DNA from: Paramecium sonneborni
Taxonomy: Eukaryota > Ciliophora > Oligohymenophorea > Peniculida > Parameciidae
DNA: 64,000 nucleotides
Direction of reading: 5' to 3'
NCBI GenBank assembly: GCA_905182985.1
Contig: CAJJDN010000031.1
Coordinates: 396,840 to 460,839, forward strand
Shown: in pieces, positions 46,146 to 59,612 of the stretch
How the letters are laid out: each line of letters begins with the position of its first letter
How positions within the stretch are numbered: the first letter of the stretch is position 1
The notes under the pieces: model-generated
What the model was told of the DNA's origin: nothing
The model's database searches: none
The model's input: the letters and a program-made list of their open reading frames with translations, nothing else
Made by a program: the position numbers and the translations under genes

Positions 46146-46870
46146 ATGAAAACAACTACACAAAATCCCTCACATAAAGTCTCTGTACACAATCATAATC
46201 AACCATCCAATCCTAAAATTGGTAAATATCACTACGCCATGTTTTTAAGTAGTTATGGTTCACCTATTTATCTTACTCAATATAAAGTTGAATACATTTC
46301 ATTGATTTGTTATTGGATTTATGTTGCATTCACTGTTGCATTTGATACTTATCCTGCTTAAAATGTTGTTACTGATAAAATATTATATGATCACAGAGTT
46401 TCTTACATAATTTATTGGGGACCTACTTATATCTATCTGGCATTAAGCGTCTTTGCAATTAGCACATTCCTTGGTAGTTTCAGAAGCCTGATATAAATCT
46501 TTGGAATATTGGTTTACATGTGGCATCTGGCATACTTCATTGTATTTTGGGCTGCTCCAAGTATAATGCTTCCAAAGGTTAGAAATTATCTTAAAAAAAG
46601 TCTGTTGATGAATTCTAAGCCAGTGCTGGATATTATTGGACAGAACTTATGCTAAATTTAATTATGATCATTATTTAATGTGGTAATACTCAAGCCACCA
46701 TGAATTATCCAGCTTATCTTCAAAATTATGTAACTAAAGTTAACAATGATATCGTTGAATATTTGGCTGTTGAAGATGTTGAAGAAGTAAATCATGAAAC
46801 TACACCTATTAAAGCTTAAACACCAAATCATAAGTCATAAATATAATCCCAAAAACAAATACAAGGATGA
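46146..46870 (+). CDS. Four-helix membrane protein, unrecognised
   Basis: One 23-nt intron leaves 233 residues. Four hydrophobic segments are visible at about residues 48-68, 85-110, 112-135 and 155-175, with Trp/Tyr-rich borders (Y-W-G-P-T-Y, M-W-H-L-A-Y). The N-terminal 35 residues are polar and His/Asn-rich and the last 60 are acidic then Gln-rich, probably both cytosolic. The layout resembles tetraspan proteins of the MARVEL type, but I see no defining motif and do not assign a function. Confidence 0.75.
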
Positions 46871-46904
46871 ATTATTATTTTTTATTATCTTATATATAAA
46901 ATTT

Positions 46905-48148
46905 ATGGGAAACACAAACCTTTGTTGCGTAGAACAAATTGATCATCCTATAGATAAACGTTTGTTTTAATTTCAAAAAAAACTACATAAACTTAACAAT
47001 TAACTTATCTCATAAGTGTAATATCAACACATAATTATTTTTCATAAGGTTTGATCATTAAGTATATAGAATATAGTTGCATAATTAATTGCAAATTGCA
47101 ATGCACCAAGATTGTTGTCAATAGTTGAAAAAGATCCAGAAACAAAATTGGAATTTTATGCTAGAATCAAATAAGAAATAGACCTTAATGAATCAAATTT
47201 CTTCAATTTATTAATAGCAAATTACTTTTTACATTTCAATGAAATATTTGCAGAGGAAGAAGTGATAGATATAATTCAACAGTTTGATACTATTACTTAA
47301 ATACTTAAAATAGTAATCCTATCAGGTTTCTAGTAAGATTTAAAACTCTATTTTGGCAACGATCTTGATAAACTTCCAGAATAAGAACTACTTGTTTAAA
47401 GAGTTCTCCAACATTACTTATTAGGTAAAACTTCACCAATCAAAAATAAATTTAATCAGATGCTCAATCTATATTATTAATAAATCCAGTATAATGAATT
47501 AAATTAATCAAATGTACCTGAGAAAGGAACCGTCTTAGAGTAAAATGACTTTGAAATTAATTAAGCTTTATTGCCAGTTTAAGGAGGGGATATTATTAAC
47601 ATTTCTAATGATAGGTAATAATTATAATAAATTATTTATTAGTTTTTTAGAATCATCAGGATATTCTATCAAATAGTAATAATAATAGTAATCCATAATT
47701 CAAATTTATAATTTAATTGAGAACGCTGAAAAGTAATTTAAATATCTTCCATATGCAACAACTTTTGATATATTGAGTTAGATGATTAAAACAACCAAAC
47801 CCTGGAAGAAATTTCTTCTTATTTCAAAATTTGATAATTTAATTACTAAGACACTTTTGACCAATAGAGATCAAAATCAAATTAAAAATATGCAAGATAT
47901 TCTCTTTGCTGAAGATTCTAGATCAGACATTTATTTATATATTTTGTAAACTTATCGAATTGATATAAAATAGTCATTAGTATGGATAACAATTTAAAGT
48001 TGATTTCAAAGAACACTTATTGAATGCACTTAAATTAATGTGGGAATTTGATGGATTACTTGGAAGCGATATCAAATATATATATTGTCCTTGTTTTCTT
48101 AGATTTACAAATGTCTTAGAAATGTATCTGAAAAATATGAATATATGA
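46905..48148 (+). CDS. Putative N-acylated protein, unrecognised
   Basis: Introns of 21, 28 and 28 nt leave 388 residues, exactly in frame. The N-terminus M-G-N-T-N-L-C-C fits dual lipidation: Gly-2 for N-myristoylation and Cys-7/Cys-8 for palmitoylation. The rest is helical with Leu/Phe/Ile-rich amphipathic stretches (for example F-F-N-L-L-I-A-N-Y-F-L-H-F) and a short poly-Gln. I do not recognise the family. A peripheral membrane protein on the plasma membrane or cilium is the likeliest reading, by inference from the motif. The stop is followed 74 bp later by the next gene. Confidence 0.7.
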
Positions 48149-48221
48149 TATATCATTTATTCATTACACATTTCATCCTACATTATTACTAAAATCAATT
48201 ATAAAATTAAAATTAAATATT

Positions 48222-49940
48222 ATGATTCAAGCCTTAACAAAAATGGACCCCATTTAATAATATTATGTCAATGATAACTATCTCAGATCTATTTCAACAA
48301 AAGAAATTAAAACAAATACTTCATATTCACCTAAAGCATTAATTTAAGGTTATTGGAAAAAAAATTACTAACCCTTTGTATAATCAAATTCATCCAATGA
48401 AGACTAAAGAGTCACTTTACCCTAAATAAATACAAGATCATTTCTAGCAAATGATTCAAAAAATGAAGAATATCAAAATGAATCAAACAATAGTTTCACT
48501 CATAACATCCATCAAGATCCTAATTTAGCTAAATATAAAATCAAACCTGCTTGTGCTAATTACTATTAGATGAGAAAAGAAAAATTTAGCATTAAAATAC
48601 CTGGAAAGGTTATTAAAGGAAGCTTTTCCCATAATAAAAAAATCCAGTTTCGCACAACAACTAAAAACACTAATAAGGGTCTAAAAATTGAGCAAATTTC
48701 AATTAAATAGCCAATATAATCTAAAGCAATAGTAAAATCTTCTATTTCAAGCAACTCTTCTCTCGATAACAATATTTCTTCTCAAAAGCCTTTTTAAGAA
48801 ATCCACAAAAGCCCAATAATTTAAATTATAAAACCTATTACAGCTAATCCAAAGCCTAATTCGGAAGTTTAAATAAAAAAACCCTTCATTAACACAATTT
48901 TCTTGCAACTTTAACTAATAAAAACAATGAATTCATCTATTAGTAATATTGCTCTTTTAGTCTTCGATGAACTATTAGGATTTAGTGAAACTAGTTATTA
49001 TGGGTTTTAATAAGACTTTATTTAGTCTTAGCTCTTTTTAGATTATTAAAATACAAAAGATCACTATTTTTCTAAATTAATACACAATTCTACTATTTAT
49101 GCATTGAAAAATTTTAAAGATCTCATATATGCTTTATCCAAAACCTTCTAATTAATCCTTCTTACAAAAAATTTATAAAATTAACTGACTGAATATGTGA
49201 ATATTAATCGATTACCTATTACAGCTATTTATTAAATGAAAGATCTTAATCAATCTACTCTCAATTTAAAAGCTTTAAATTGTATGGATATTTTGAATGA
49301 TCTTTAACTTAAAAAACCAAACACTATCATAATTATATAGACTTATGAAAATTTATAATATAATCCAAATTCCAATATGAAAATATAAGAATAATCAATA
49401 ATCTATCCTTATGGAATAGAAAATGGTATTAATCATCTATATACACTCATTCTACCTAATTTAAGTATGTAAAACCTTTTGAAAAATGATTAAAATAAAT
49501 CTCATTATCATTTATTTCATTCTATCTACTATATTGAATAATTTTGTTAAACAATCTTAATTAATTGTGTATTCGATCGTAAACCCCTTAACTTAACTAA
49601 ATTTTAAAATTCTGAGTATATGAAACAATTATAGGAAAAAATTGAATTCAAAATCAATCAAATTGATAATCTTAAATCACCCCAAAATTTATAAATATAG
49701 AGATATTCAAAAAAAGAAATGATTACTAGAATTTAAGAAAAGTTTGAAAATTCATAGAAATATCAAGAATTATCATAAGATCTCGTATTAAGAAACAAAT
49801 AAATAATAAAAAGAATTGGTAAATATAAATAAGAATCAATCAACTTACTTTTAAATGTTAAAGAACAATTAAAATAAGAATTTGAATTACTAAATTATTG
49901 TTAAACTCTACTTGAAAATTGTTATTATATTATATTATGA
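48222..49940 (+). CDS. Unrecognised protein with C-terminal coiled coil
   Basis: A single 1,719-bp frame in the ciliate code (572 residues), without introns. The first 230 residues are polar, rich in Asn, Ser, Lys and Ile with several basic clusters. The middle is more hydrophobic, and the last 130 residues form a charged coiled coil (R-N-K-Q-I-I-K-R-I-G-K-Y-K-Q-E). No domain was recognised. The C-terminus may continue through an intron, as 200 bp remain before the next gene. Confidence 0.65.
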
Positions 49941-50137
49941 TATTATATGCTACAACCAAATTAATCTATTCTAAATAACATACTTAATAAGAGATGTTAA
50001 TTTTTAAAATTCTCTAAATTTTAAAATCAATTTTAATTATAAGGAGAATCAAAAATCTATGAGAAACCAAAGATGTATTCTTGTTTTATTAATTCTGAAT
50101 TAAATTAGAATTAAATAATTTATTTATCATTAGTTGG

Positions 50138-53100
50138 ATGAGTGGAATATCAAAATTACTTAATGATATCATTAAAACTAGCATAGTAATTTAATAATTT
50201 ACAATGAAACTACCCAACTTAATTTAAATAATTTTTGGATTACTTGCTTAACTTTAGATGATAAGTTATTTAGAATAACCTTGTTTTTCAACTTAAAAAT
50301 CTTTTACCATAATTTTACATTTTACAAGACCTCACATATATATTTATACTTTAGGAAATTATGAAATTTACTTTATAGCTTTATTTATTTTAATTCAAAT
50401 AGTAATTATAATATGGGTATATTATTGCATTGCTTTTAACACATCAGAATAGAAAAATATAATCAATGAAATATCATTTGGTCAAATGAACTCTAATAAA
50501 ACTCAAATAATTATTTCAATCATTTCATTCTTTTTATTTCTCAATAAAGCCTATTTAGGCCATAATATAATCGAATTTTGTATGTTGCTACTTACTTAGA
50601 AAGAATAGAGTTCAGTTATATTAATTATAATTAGCATTCTACTAATTCTTTAAATAAGTATCATATTATTTATATAGTGGTAATTCTTAAATAGAAGCAT
50701 TAAATTTATACCAAAATTATAGTATTTAACTATCAACCAATCATATACAAACATAATAAATTTATACTTAAAATTACTTTAATTAATAAATTATGCTTTC
50801 TTAGAGAATACCGAAGCTGCTAAAATTGCTTAAGCAATATTAATTATCATAAATTTTATGCATAAATTTTGGTAAATCAGATTTAACAATATTTATATGA
50901 GAAATTCATATTTATTTGTAATAATTATAATAGGTAGTCTTGGATCATTAATGGCATTTTTATAATTATTGGAGTGTATTTTTACTCAATTTACAATTAG
51001 ATTATGGATTCCATTAGCTCCAATTAGTCTATTTATTATAAAAAATCTATTAGATAGAAATCTTCATGAAATGATTATTAATAAAAATTTTGATGAATTG
51101 AAAATTAGTGAATTGTAATACGTTTCATGTATTATTTATAATGGAATAGATACTAAAAATTTCTACAATTAAATCTTTCTTTTTTAATATATTTAAAATT
51201 TTTATTAGAAAAATGAGATTTCTTTTTCATATGAGTAGTTGTTATCTCAAAAATTTTATGATATGATTAGATTGCATATGCTATAGTAAGTATTGAAATA
51301 GTTAGAAAAACTATCAGATAAAATTAGAAATCCTTTTTATTTAGTTTAAATTTACATTAATTATGTTTAAACATTAATTATTCTTGATAAATATGTTGAC
51401 GCATAACATATTATTGAGTAGTTATTTAGATATAAAAGCAATATTGCTTCATTTATGACTTCAAGGACATGTAAATTAACAATAAGAGTTGAACTTAGCA
51501 AATCATAATAAACATTTTTAAAAATATTAGAATATAAAATAATATCAATGATGTAAACTAAAATGATACAGTAAATATCTAAATCAAAGTCGAATTAATA
51601 AACTATTTCTATGGCAATGCGATAATTATGTATTATAAATTCAAATACTCTTGATGTATAATCAATGTTTATCAATGTCTTAAATTTAAAGATAGAATTT
51701 TTTAAAATTATAATAAACGACAAATTTCAGTCGAGTTAATTTAATTGTAAGGTACAAAAGATTCTAAGTGAAATAAATAATTTTCTTAGTAAATTGAAAC
51801 AAAATTATGAACTGTTTCCAAGTATATATAATATATACCTATATAGCAATATCAAATTAGAGTGTTTTAATAATATATTAAGTTGAAATTTTGAATAATA
51901 TTTTAGATGCATATAATTTAAGTTAGACAATAGCATTAGATGAAGATATAATATTAAAACATAATTAATCTGAATTATTCAATTTTTTTAATTAAAGTTT
52001 TAATTATATCTTATTTAAGATAATAGATGTATAGAATATTATAATTGAATATCATTCAATAACATAGGGTTAAAATTTTTAAATTAAAGAAGGTGATTAA
52101 TTATAATCTTTAATACCAGTGTCACTCATAAAATAGCATTAAATTTTAGTTGAAAACTTTTTGGAAACAGGATAAAATAGATTTTTTTAATAAATTGATG
52201 AAACTTACATTAAGATTCGATAAGGCATTATATAACCAATAGATATTTGTATGGATTTGAATCATAAGAATTCATAAAATATTGAGATTACAACAGTGTA
52301 TAGATTACCTTAAAGTGATAAACATATGATATTTGTAGATTCTAATTTTCGACTTTAAGAAATTAGTCATAATTTGTTTTATAGTGGTTTAAATTTATCT
52401 GAAAACTATTTAGATCATATTATTGGTATTCATATTAATAAAGTAATACCTTAATTTAAGAAATATATAGATGATAACAATTATGATATCAAGATCTGTC
52501 CAATTAATTTTATAAATTGTTAAGAAGAAACTGATTAAAAAGGAAAAATAAAAACTTATAATTGTCTTGATGAAATTGAAAATATTTCATTATACTCATG
52601 TCATTTATTGATTTAAAAAAGATATTTTTAAGAAAATTAATATATTTTTGTATTAAGAATAGATAATCTAAAATTAGATAAAGTTAATTCATGTACACAA
52701 TTTAGATTCTTGTAAACTTCTGAACCTATTTAAGATATTGATGAATAAATAGAAATCAATTTACCTGATCCAGAGGAAGAATTTTAAAAATAATAAATGG
52801 TATTGAATACTGAACGTTAAGAAGAATTATAAATAGATTTATTATAAGACAATAATGATTTCTAATTTATTCCAGAGAGAAAGTAAACTGAAACTTCCTT
52901 TCCTCGGTTTAGCAATAAAATCAACAGAAAATTGGAAGATTTTACAAATCTATCGAGCATTGCTAAAATAAAGAGATCACCTTACTATTAAAAATTTAAA
53001 TAAGTTTCCTTTATCCTGAATTCCAAGAATCAATCCAAGAATTGGATAGCATTTAATATTCTTTATTTAATTTATATTCTCGTAATAATAATTTCTTCAA

Positions 53101-54822
53101 TAACTATCTTAAATCAAACCTATTATTTTAAAAAATTGATATCTCATTTAGATTTACTTTCCATCAAGAATGAAGTTTATTAACCAATTAACTCTTTTTT
53201 AGTCACAAGGTACACAATTGTAACTTATAATTAATTACTCAACCTATAAGCAATAGATGAAATAGAACATATAAAATTAACTTAATTTCCAAAATCAAAT
53301 TTATTATCAGGATATGACCTTTTAAAAAAGAGTATTACTAAAGTATTATATATACCTGAATTTTAACCATTTTTAGAAGAGAATTATTTAACACTATCTT
53401 TATATGTAAAAAATAACACTGGAGTAAATTATAATTTAAGCTTTCGAGAATCAATACATTTGCTTTTAAATTATTAATATGAATATAAATTGGCATATAC
53501 TGTTAAACCATTACAAACAGATGGACCTTATTCTTATTACTCTTACAAGAATTTTCTAACATTATATAAAAAGTTTGTGGATCTTGAATAATATACTTTA
53601 GAATAAACATTAGTTTATTCAAATGAATAGATAAATATCATTAGACTTTATGTTATATTATTTGGAGTTATCTCATTTGTTTTGATTATGATAAAAATAT
53701 ACAATTTAAAGTAAATTCGAAATAACAAAAATAAAATTTTGACTACATTAAAAAATCAAGATTTACATCAGGTTGAATTAGAAATACTAAGATTGAAATA
53801 GATAACTTTGAAAATGTAAAATAATAGATAAATAATCTATGGATATTCTATAGATTTAGATAATATTGACAAATCATTAAAAAAAAAATAATCGAATTTT
53901 AAATAGCATTAAATAAACAATAAAAAATAGATGAATTTAAATATATTTAGATAATCATTTATTATTCTATTGCATTATTTACTTTATTTTTCATTAAGTT
54001 TAAGCTTTTATTTGGTTACATATAACGAGATAACATATTATTAGAATGTAGCAAAATTTTATTAAAAAATTTCAGATGCTAGTGTAAATGTTTTGGTATT
54101 GTATGCTTGGAAAGAAGCTTTATATTTTAAAGCTACATTTACATTTTTTACATCTTCTGAAATTAAAGATCTATATTTACATGTGGAAGAGAACTTAGAT
54201 GCTTTAAAAGAGTTTAATTAAAATTTACTTGAATTAGATAAGATTTATGAAATATTTGGATCATCTAATAAAATAGTAGAATAAATAACTTAAATTTCAG
54301 TTTGTGATAATTTAAGCGAAGTATTAAAAATTAAAAATATTATTCTAGGATTAGAAGAATAAAGCCTATTAGATTTGTGATAAGGTAATGTAGGGAGTAT
54401 TAAAAGGAGGACTTTTAAATGCATTAAATTATGTGATCAATAGTATTTCTAATGAATATGCATTAAGTCATTTTGATGTTAGATAAACATTAGAAAAATT
54501 AGAATTAGAAGGGTCAACTCTATTATCAGATGTTCTGTCTAAATTTTCTGAAATAATAAAAGAAGAACTTTAATTCTAAACAAATGAATTACAATATGTT
54601 GTCTATGTAAATAAATATAATAAGATTTAGATTATTGTTTCATTATATTTACTATTTGAAATTGGAAGTGTATATTGTTTAAGATTGATATCAAAATCAG
54701 AATTAAATAAAATGATTCTTTTATAAAAGTTCATATATTTAATTCCATAAGGGACATTATATTTTGATGAATAGTTTTAGAGAGAAATCAAAAGATTAAT
54801 GTTAAATGGTTAAATAATTTGA
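50138..54822 (+). CDS. Multi-pass membrane protein with PAS-like core, paralogue
   Basis: Introns of 19 and 28 nt give 1,545 residues, exactly in frame. The N-terminus has about eight hydrophobic helices (residues 15-400). A long helical middle is followed by a PAS-like part (I-L-N-N-I-L-D-A-Y and later N-L-S-E-N-Y-L-D-H-I-I-G), and the C-terminal third has large extra-membrane loops between further helices. The very end, F-I-Y-L-I-P-Q-G-T-L-Y-F-D, matches the end of the gene at 2867-6925, so both belong to one ciliate family. The 19-nt intron is extremely short. Function is unknown. It converges with threonine dehydratase, 41 bp away. Confidence 0.75.
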
Positions 54823-54863
54823 AATTGAATTACATATTTTATGATTTAATATGATATTATAAA

Positions 54864-56404
54864 TCATAATAACATTTTAAAGATCTCTTGATTTGGTTAT
54901 AGAATTCTATGTGTAATTTTTAATTCTTCCATTTTATTTTTAATAGCTTCAAAATCTTAAGCTTTTTTAACTTTCACACCGACTAAAGCAGGACCTTTTT
55001 CTCTGTTATTTTTTCTGGTATATTCCAGATTTGTAATTTCATCAGTAGGTCCTAAAATAATAAAATTTAAATAGAAGTACCTAAACATTAAATAATAAAT
55101 TATTTTAATGCTCCTGGTTTTTAAAAGAAATTAACAAACATATAATATTATAAACCTTAATGAATCTCTGAAAGCATTCTAATATCAGTCATTCTTCCTA
55201 AATCATTATTACTACCAGAAATAAGACAAACAACAGTTTTGCCTCTAATTTAGTCTTTAAATCTATCTAAAGCAGATATTGCAAGTGCACCTGCAGGTTC
55301 AACAAGAATACCTTCTTCATTAAATAATTTCATCATCGTTGTACAAACATGTCCTTCAGGTACTAATACAACATCTTTTAACACAGAATTTAAAATTTCA
55401 AATGGTATTGCTCCTGATTTTTTAATAGCAGCACCATCAACAAAAGTATTAATAGTATCTAATTCAACAACTTATTATTATTTAATTGCTTCATACATAG
55501 AAGGCGAACTAGATTAATAATATATATATATATAAATTACCCTTCTGGTTCAACACCTATTAATATTGATTCAGGCATAACTTATTTAAAATATGATGAT
55601 ATTCCTGCTCCACATCCTCCACCTCCAACAGGAAAGAATACAAAATCAATTTTATTCTCTTAAATATCTTCTAATATTTCTACAGCAATTGTTCCTTAAC
55701 CTTCGATAATTTTTTCATCATCAAATGCATGTACATATATTCCATTTTCATTATTACATTTCTCTTTACTTGCTCTAAAACTCTCATCAAAAGTATCTCC
55801 TACTAACTCTATTTTAACATACTATTTTCCCCATGATCTTTTTTTATTATTTAATCATATATACTTAACAGCATTAACTTTAATACTTGGTGCATTTGTT
55901 GGCATATATATTATACAATTTATTTTTAATAGATTACAAACATATGCAACACCTTATGCATGATTACCAGCACTAGAACAAAATACTGTACGATGTCTTT
56001 CACTCTCTGGTATTGATATTATTTTATTATAAGCACCTCTTAATTTATAACTTCTAACTATTTGTAAATCTTCCTAAATTTATATATTTTTTATTTACTC
56101 GTTTTATATAAATATTAGCTCCAAATTATTCTGATAATTTTATTGATTTTTAAGTAGGTGTTCTTGTTATTACATTCTTAACTCTTTTGTAAGCTCCAAA
56201 TATATTAGAAACAGGAATCAATTTCTATATATTAGGTGGATGATTATAAGTTAACACATCCACTTCAATAGTCTCTTTTGTTGTACTTTCCTCTTGTTTA
56301 CATGATTTATTAACATTATGTGCAGTAGGTTTTTTATCTGGAGTTAACAATGAATCGTTGCCCGCTAGATTTAAAGATGAATGAGCTTTTTTAGAAATTT
56401 GCAT
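54864..56404 (-). CDS. Threonine dehydratase (IlvA-type, PLP-dependent)
   Basis: A fold-type II PLP enzyme. The N-terminal 60 residues are Ser/Lys-rich with no clear sorting signal. The catalytic core has K-R-E-D-L-Q and S-Y-K-L-R-G-A-Y-N-K with the PLP Lys, S-A-G-N-H-A-Q-G-V-A, and the phosphate loop G-G-G-G-C-G-A-G. The C-terminal part (S-G-S-N-N-D, F-F-Q-K-P-G-A-L, G-P-T-D-E-I-T-N-L-E-Y-T-R-K-N-N) is the single ACT-like regulatory domain of the short IlvA type found in many bacteria. It deaminates threonine to 2-oxobutyrate, in isoleucine synthesis or threonine breakdown. Several introns of about 25-30 nt were seen, one just before the K-R-E-D-L motif. Confidence 0.9.
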
Positions 56405-56502
56405 CTTGATATATATTTAATTATGACGTATTTACAATATTAAAGCAGTTATTAATATACAATATTTAATTTGACTCATTTTTTTATTACTAATCATTTA
56501 AA

Positions 56503-57190
56503 TCAACTATATTAATCAGCTATAGATATTTATTCAGATTTAGTACTCTCATCTTATTCCTCATCAATCTTTCTGTAATTAATATTCACAATGTTATTTA
56601 ATAAATTTAAAAACATTTATTCCACTCTTATTTATTGATTATATCAATTGATTAGGAAACTCTTTGTATAATTATTATCCAATAAACCTAAAAAATTTAC
56701 ATTTTTACTTTATTTTTCAATCAATTATTAAATTATTATCGAATTTATCCTGTTTTATTATTGAATCTTTTTCTTTTAATCTATTTTCAGCTATTATATT
56801 TATATTTATAGATTTAGCAACTGAATAATTTAATTCCCTTTCAATATTTATGGGTAAATTTTTAATGCAAATCCTAACATCTGTCTCTTCTTTATGAGAT
56901 AAGAATTTATAAATATTTTCATTTTTAATTAGACATTTAGAAATACTTAAGAAATATAGGAATATCTTGCATTCAATTATTCCTATTTTAAAAATGCATA
57001 TTTACTTTAATAATAGAATTACATTTACTCAACAATGTTCTGAGCTTGTTTGTATATTTAATATTTATCTTCTTAATTTTAAAAATTAAGTCATTGAAGA
57101 AAGATTCTAACTTTTTTCGATTTATTCTGTAGTAAAATAAATCATATAAATTTAATTAGAATCTTAAACGCTAAAACAATTATTTAATTT
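56503..57190 (-). CDS. Probable small unrecognised gene
   Basis: Coding-like frames on the minus strand: a start at about 57190 (M-I-F-N-Y-K-I-K), a middle with I-K-N-L-P-I-N-I-E-R-E-L-N-Y, and a Glu/Asp/Ser-rich end (I-D-E-E-Q-D-E-S-T-K-S-E-Q) stopping at TGA 56503-56505. The joins between these frames could not be fixed, so the structure is tentative and it may be decayed. No family is recognised. Confidence 0.35.
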
Positions 57191-57495
57191 TATAATTGAA
57201 AATCATTTTTTATATTATTAACGATCATTTAGAACTTAATTCAATTAAATATTGATTGATCCTTCTTATATCAAAAAAGATTCAAGATTAAGATTCATTC
57301 TGTTTTTTTCCTAAATAGAAATAGACGTTATAGCAATTAATTTATATCTGATAGAAAAATAATCAATATGTGTAATTTGTATTTTATAGTAATAAATATA
57401 AAGTTAATGAAACATTATAATAAATTTATTCAATATGTAAAAAGAATTTATAGATAATTGATACATTATATATTTTTTCTTTATAAATTATTTAT

Positions 57496-59577
57496 ATGCA
57501 ATAAAGTAAGTTCAGAACAGTATCACCAATGCAATGCTAATATATTTCAACTCCGTCTAATTGTTCTGTAAGTGGAGCTTTAAAAAGAGGTAAAAACCTA
57601 AAAACTCAATCACCTTATTCTTCATAAAACAAGGAGAGTATTGTCAATATACCTTAAGGAGAAGTTGATAAAAACAAAAATAGATGCAAGGAAATTAGTA
57701 TTGAAGTAGCAAAATTTTTATAATAAATCAATAAAAATGAAAGTAACTTTCCATCCATGTATTCCTCTATTGTTGGAATTGATAATAAAAATCCTGATGA
57801 TTGTTAAGAGGAATAACAATAAAAATTATAGTCTTAAAATTAATCGTACTAAAAATAAAGTGAAATAAAACAATAAGAGATTGAACAATGGAAATAAAAA
57901 TATGAAATAGCAGCAAAGTAATTAAATGAAATGAGAAGTAAATATGATGAAGATATAAAAATATTAAGTTAGGAAATACAAGCAGTTAATGATCGAATTA
58001 CGTCATGTGAATAATAAAGAAACTATAGTTTCTTTGAATAGAAAGCAACAGGTGATAATTTAACTAATATGAGCATTTAGACATTTTAAAGATCATTAAA
58101 TGATAATGATAATTAGATTGAATAAAATAAACTATTAGATGAAATCTCTGAAAAAAACTCAATCATTAAAAATCTGAATTTTGCTTTAGAGAAAATGAAA
58201 ATAGAAATCTCTGAAGCTTAACTCAAATCTAATGGAGAAATAGAATAGCTAAATAATAAAATTAGTTAGATATAGGTTGAACATCAGGCTCAAATTTAAC
58301 AATAAAAGATAAAAATGGAATTTTATTAAGATTCATAAATTTAGAATATGAAAATAGCATACAATAATTAAATTGAAATATTAAAAGAAGAAATTACGCA
58401 ATTAAAATGCTTGATTGAAATAAAAAATCAAGAAATATAGACTATAAATAACCAAAATTAAAGATTAAAATACTCAAATGATTAAAATAATATTTTGTTA
58501 AAATAAGAAAATGAAGCATTAAAAAATCAATTAAATAAAAAAGAATAATAATATTTGGAAGATATCAATTAAACTAAGTCTAATTATTTTGCAATGCTAA
58601 AAAATGAGATAGATTCAATTAAATAAAGTTCCTAATAGCAAATATCTGTGTTAGAATGTGAAATCAAAAATCTAAAAGAATTTTTATCAGCTAATAATTC
58701 AGAATAATAATAATTAATGCTAGATCGATTACGTTAGAGAGAATATTACGAAATAGAAAACTAAAAATTGAATAGTATAATTGAAGATTAAAAAAAACTA
58801 TTGTTATGCTAAATATAACAATCAGAAAGTATTAATAATGAATCAATTAAGAAAATCTAGGAAATTCAATTGTAATGCCAATTATTACTTGAGGAAACAA
58901 ATCAAAAGATGGAATAAATAAATAGAGAGAATTTATTCTTAAAAAATTAAATTCTACAAAAAGATAATGAGATTAATAATTTTGAGAATATTTACAAAAA
59001 ATTAAATAATTATGAAGAGAATCTATTAAAACTTGAAGAAGAGAACTCAATTATTTTAAATCATTACGAGTAATAAGATAGATAAAAATAAAAAGAAAAA
59101 GAATAATAAATATATTAATTATAAAGAAATTTTGAAGGTTAATTGAAGTAATATGATTTTCAGTTATAAAATTTAATTAATGAGAAATTATAATATATGT
59201 AAATGTTGGAAATAAAAAATTAGGAATGCATTGATTTGAGTTTGGAGGTGAAGAATTTATAATTGCAATAATAAAATATAAGAATTGATAATGAATTATT
59301 ATACAGTAAATTAATAACATTAAGTAACACATAAGAGTCTAATAGAATATTGAATGATCCACCAAATTATACAGCATAATTTAAAAGAATGTCAGAGTAG
59401 ATATCTTTGTTGCAAAATGAATTAATGATAAAGAATAAAGAACTGACGAATATTATAGATAAATATTAGTAAATAGAGTAGATGGCATGTAAAAATTAGA
59501 TCAAACAAAATGATTAGAATTTGAATGATTTAATGAGAAAATAAATTAGAAAAAGTAGTCAAGTATTGAATTAATGA
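57496..59577 (+). CDS. Long coiled-coil protein
   Basis: One uninterrupted 2,082-bp frame gives 693 residues. After a polar head of about 110 residues, almost the whole chain is a coiled coil rich in Gln, Glu, Asn, Lys and Leu with few breaks, and the last 60 residues are basic. Many Gln are TAA/TAG codons, so standard-code tools would see only fragments. Such proteins in Paramecium are often parts of basal-body fibres or the cortex; this is inference. It converges on the gene ending at 59613. Confidence 0.8.
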
Positions 59578-59612
59578 CTAAATACTATTATAAAATATTT
59601 TTTAATTATAAA

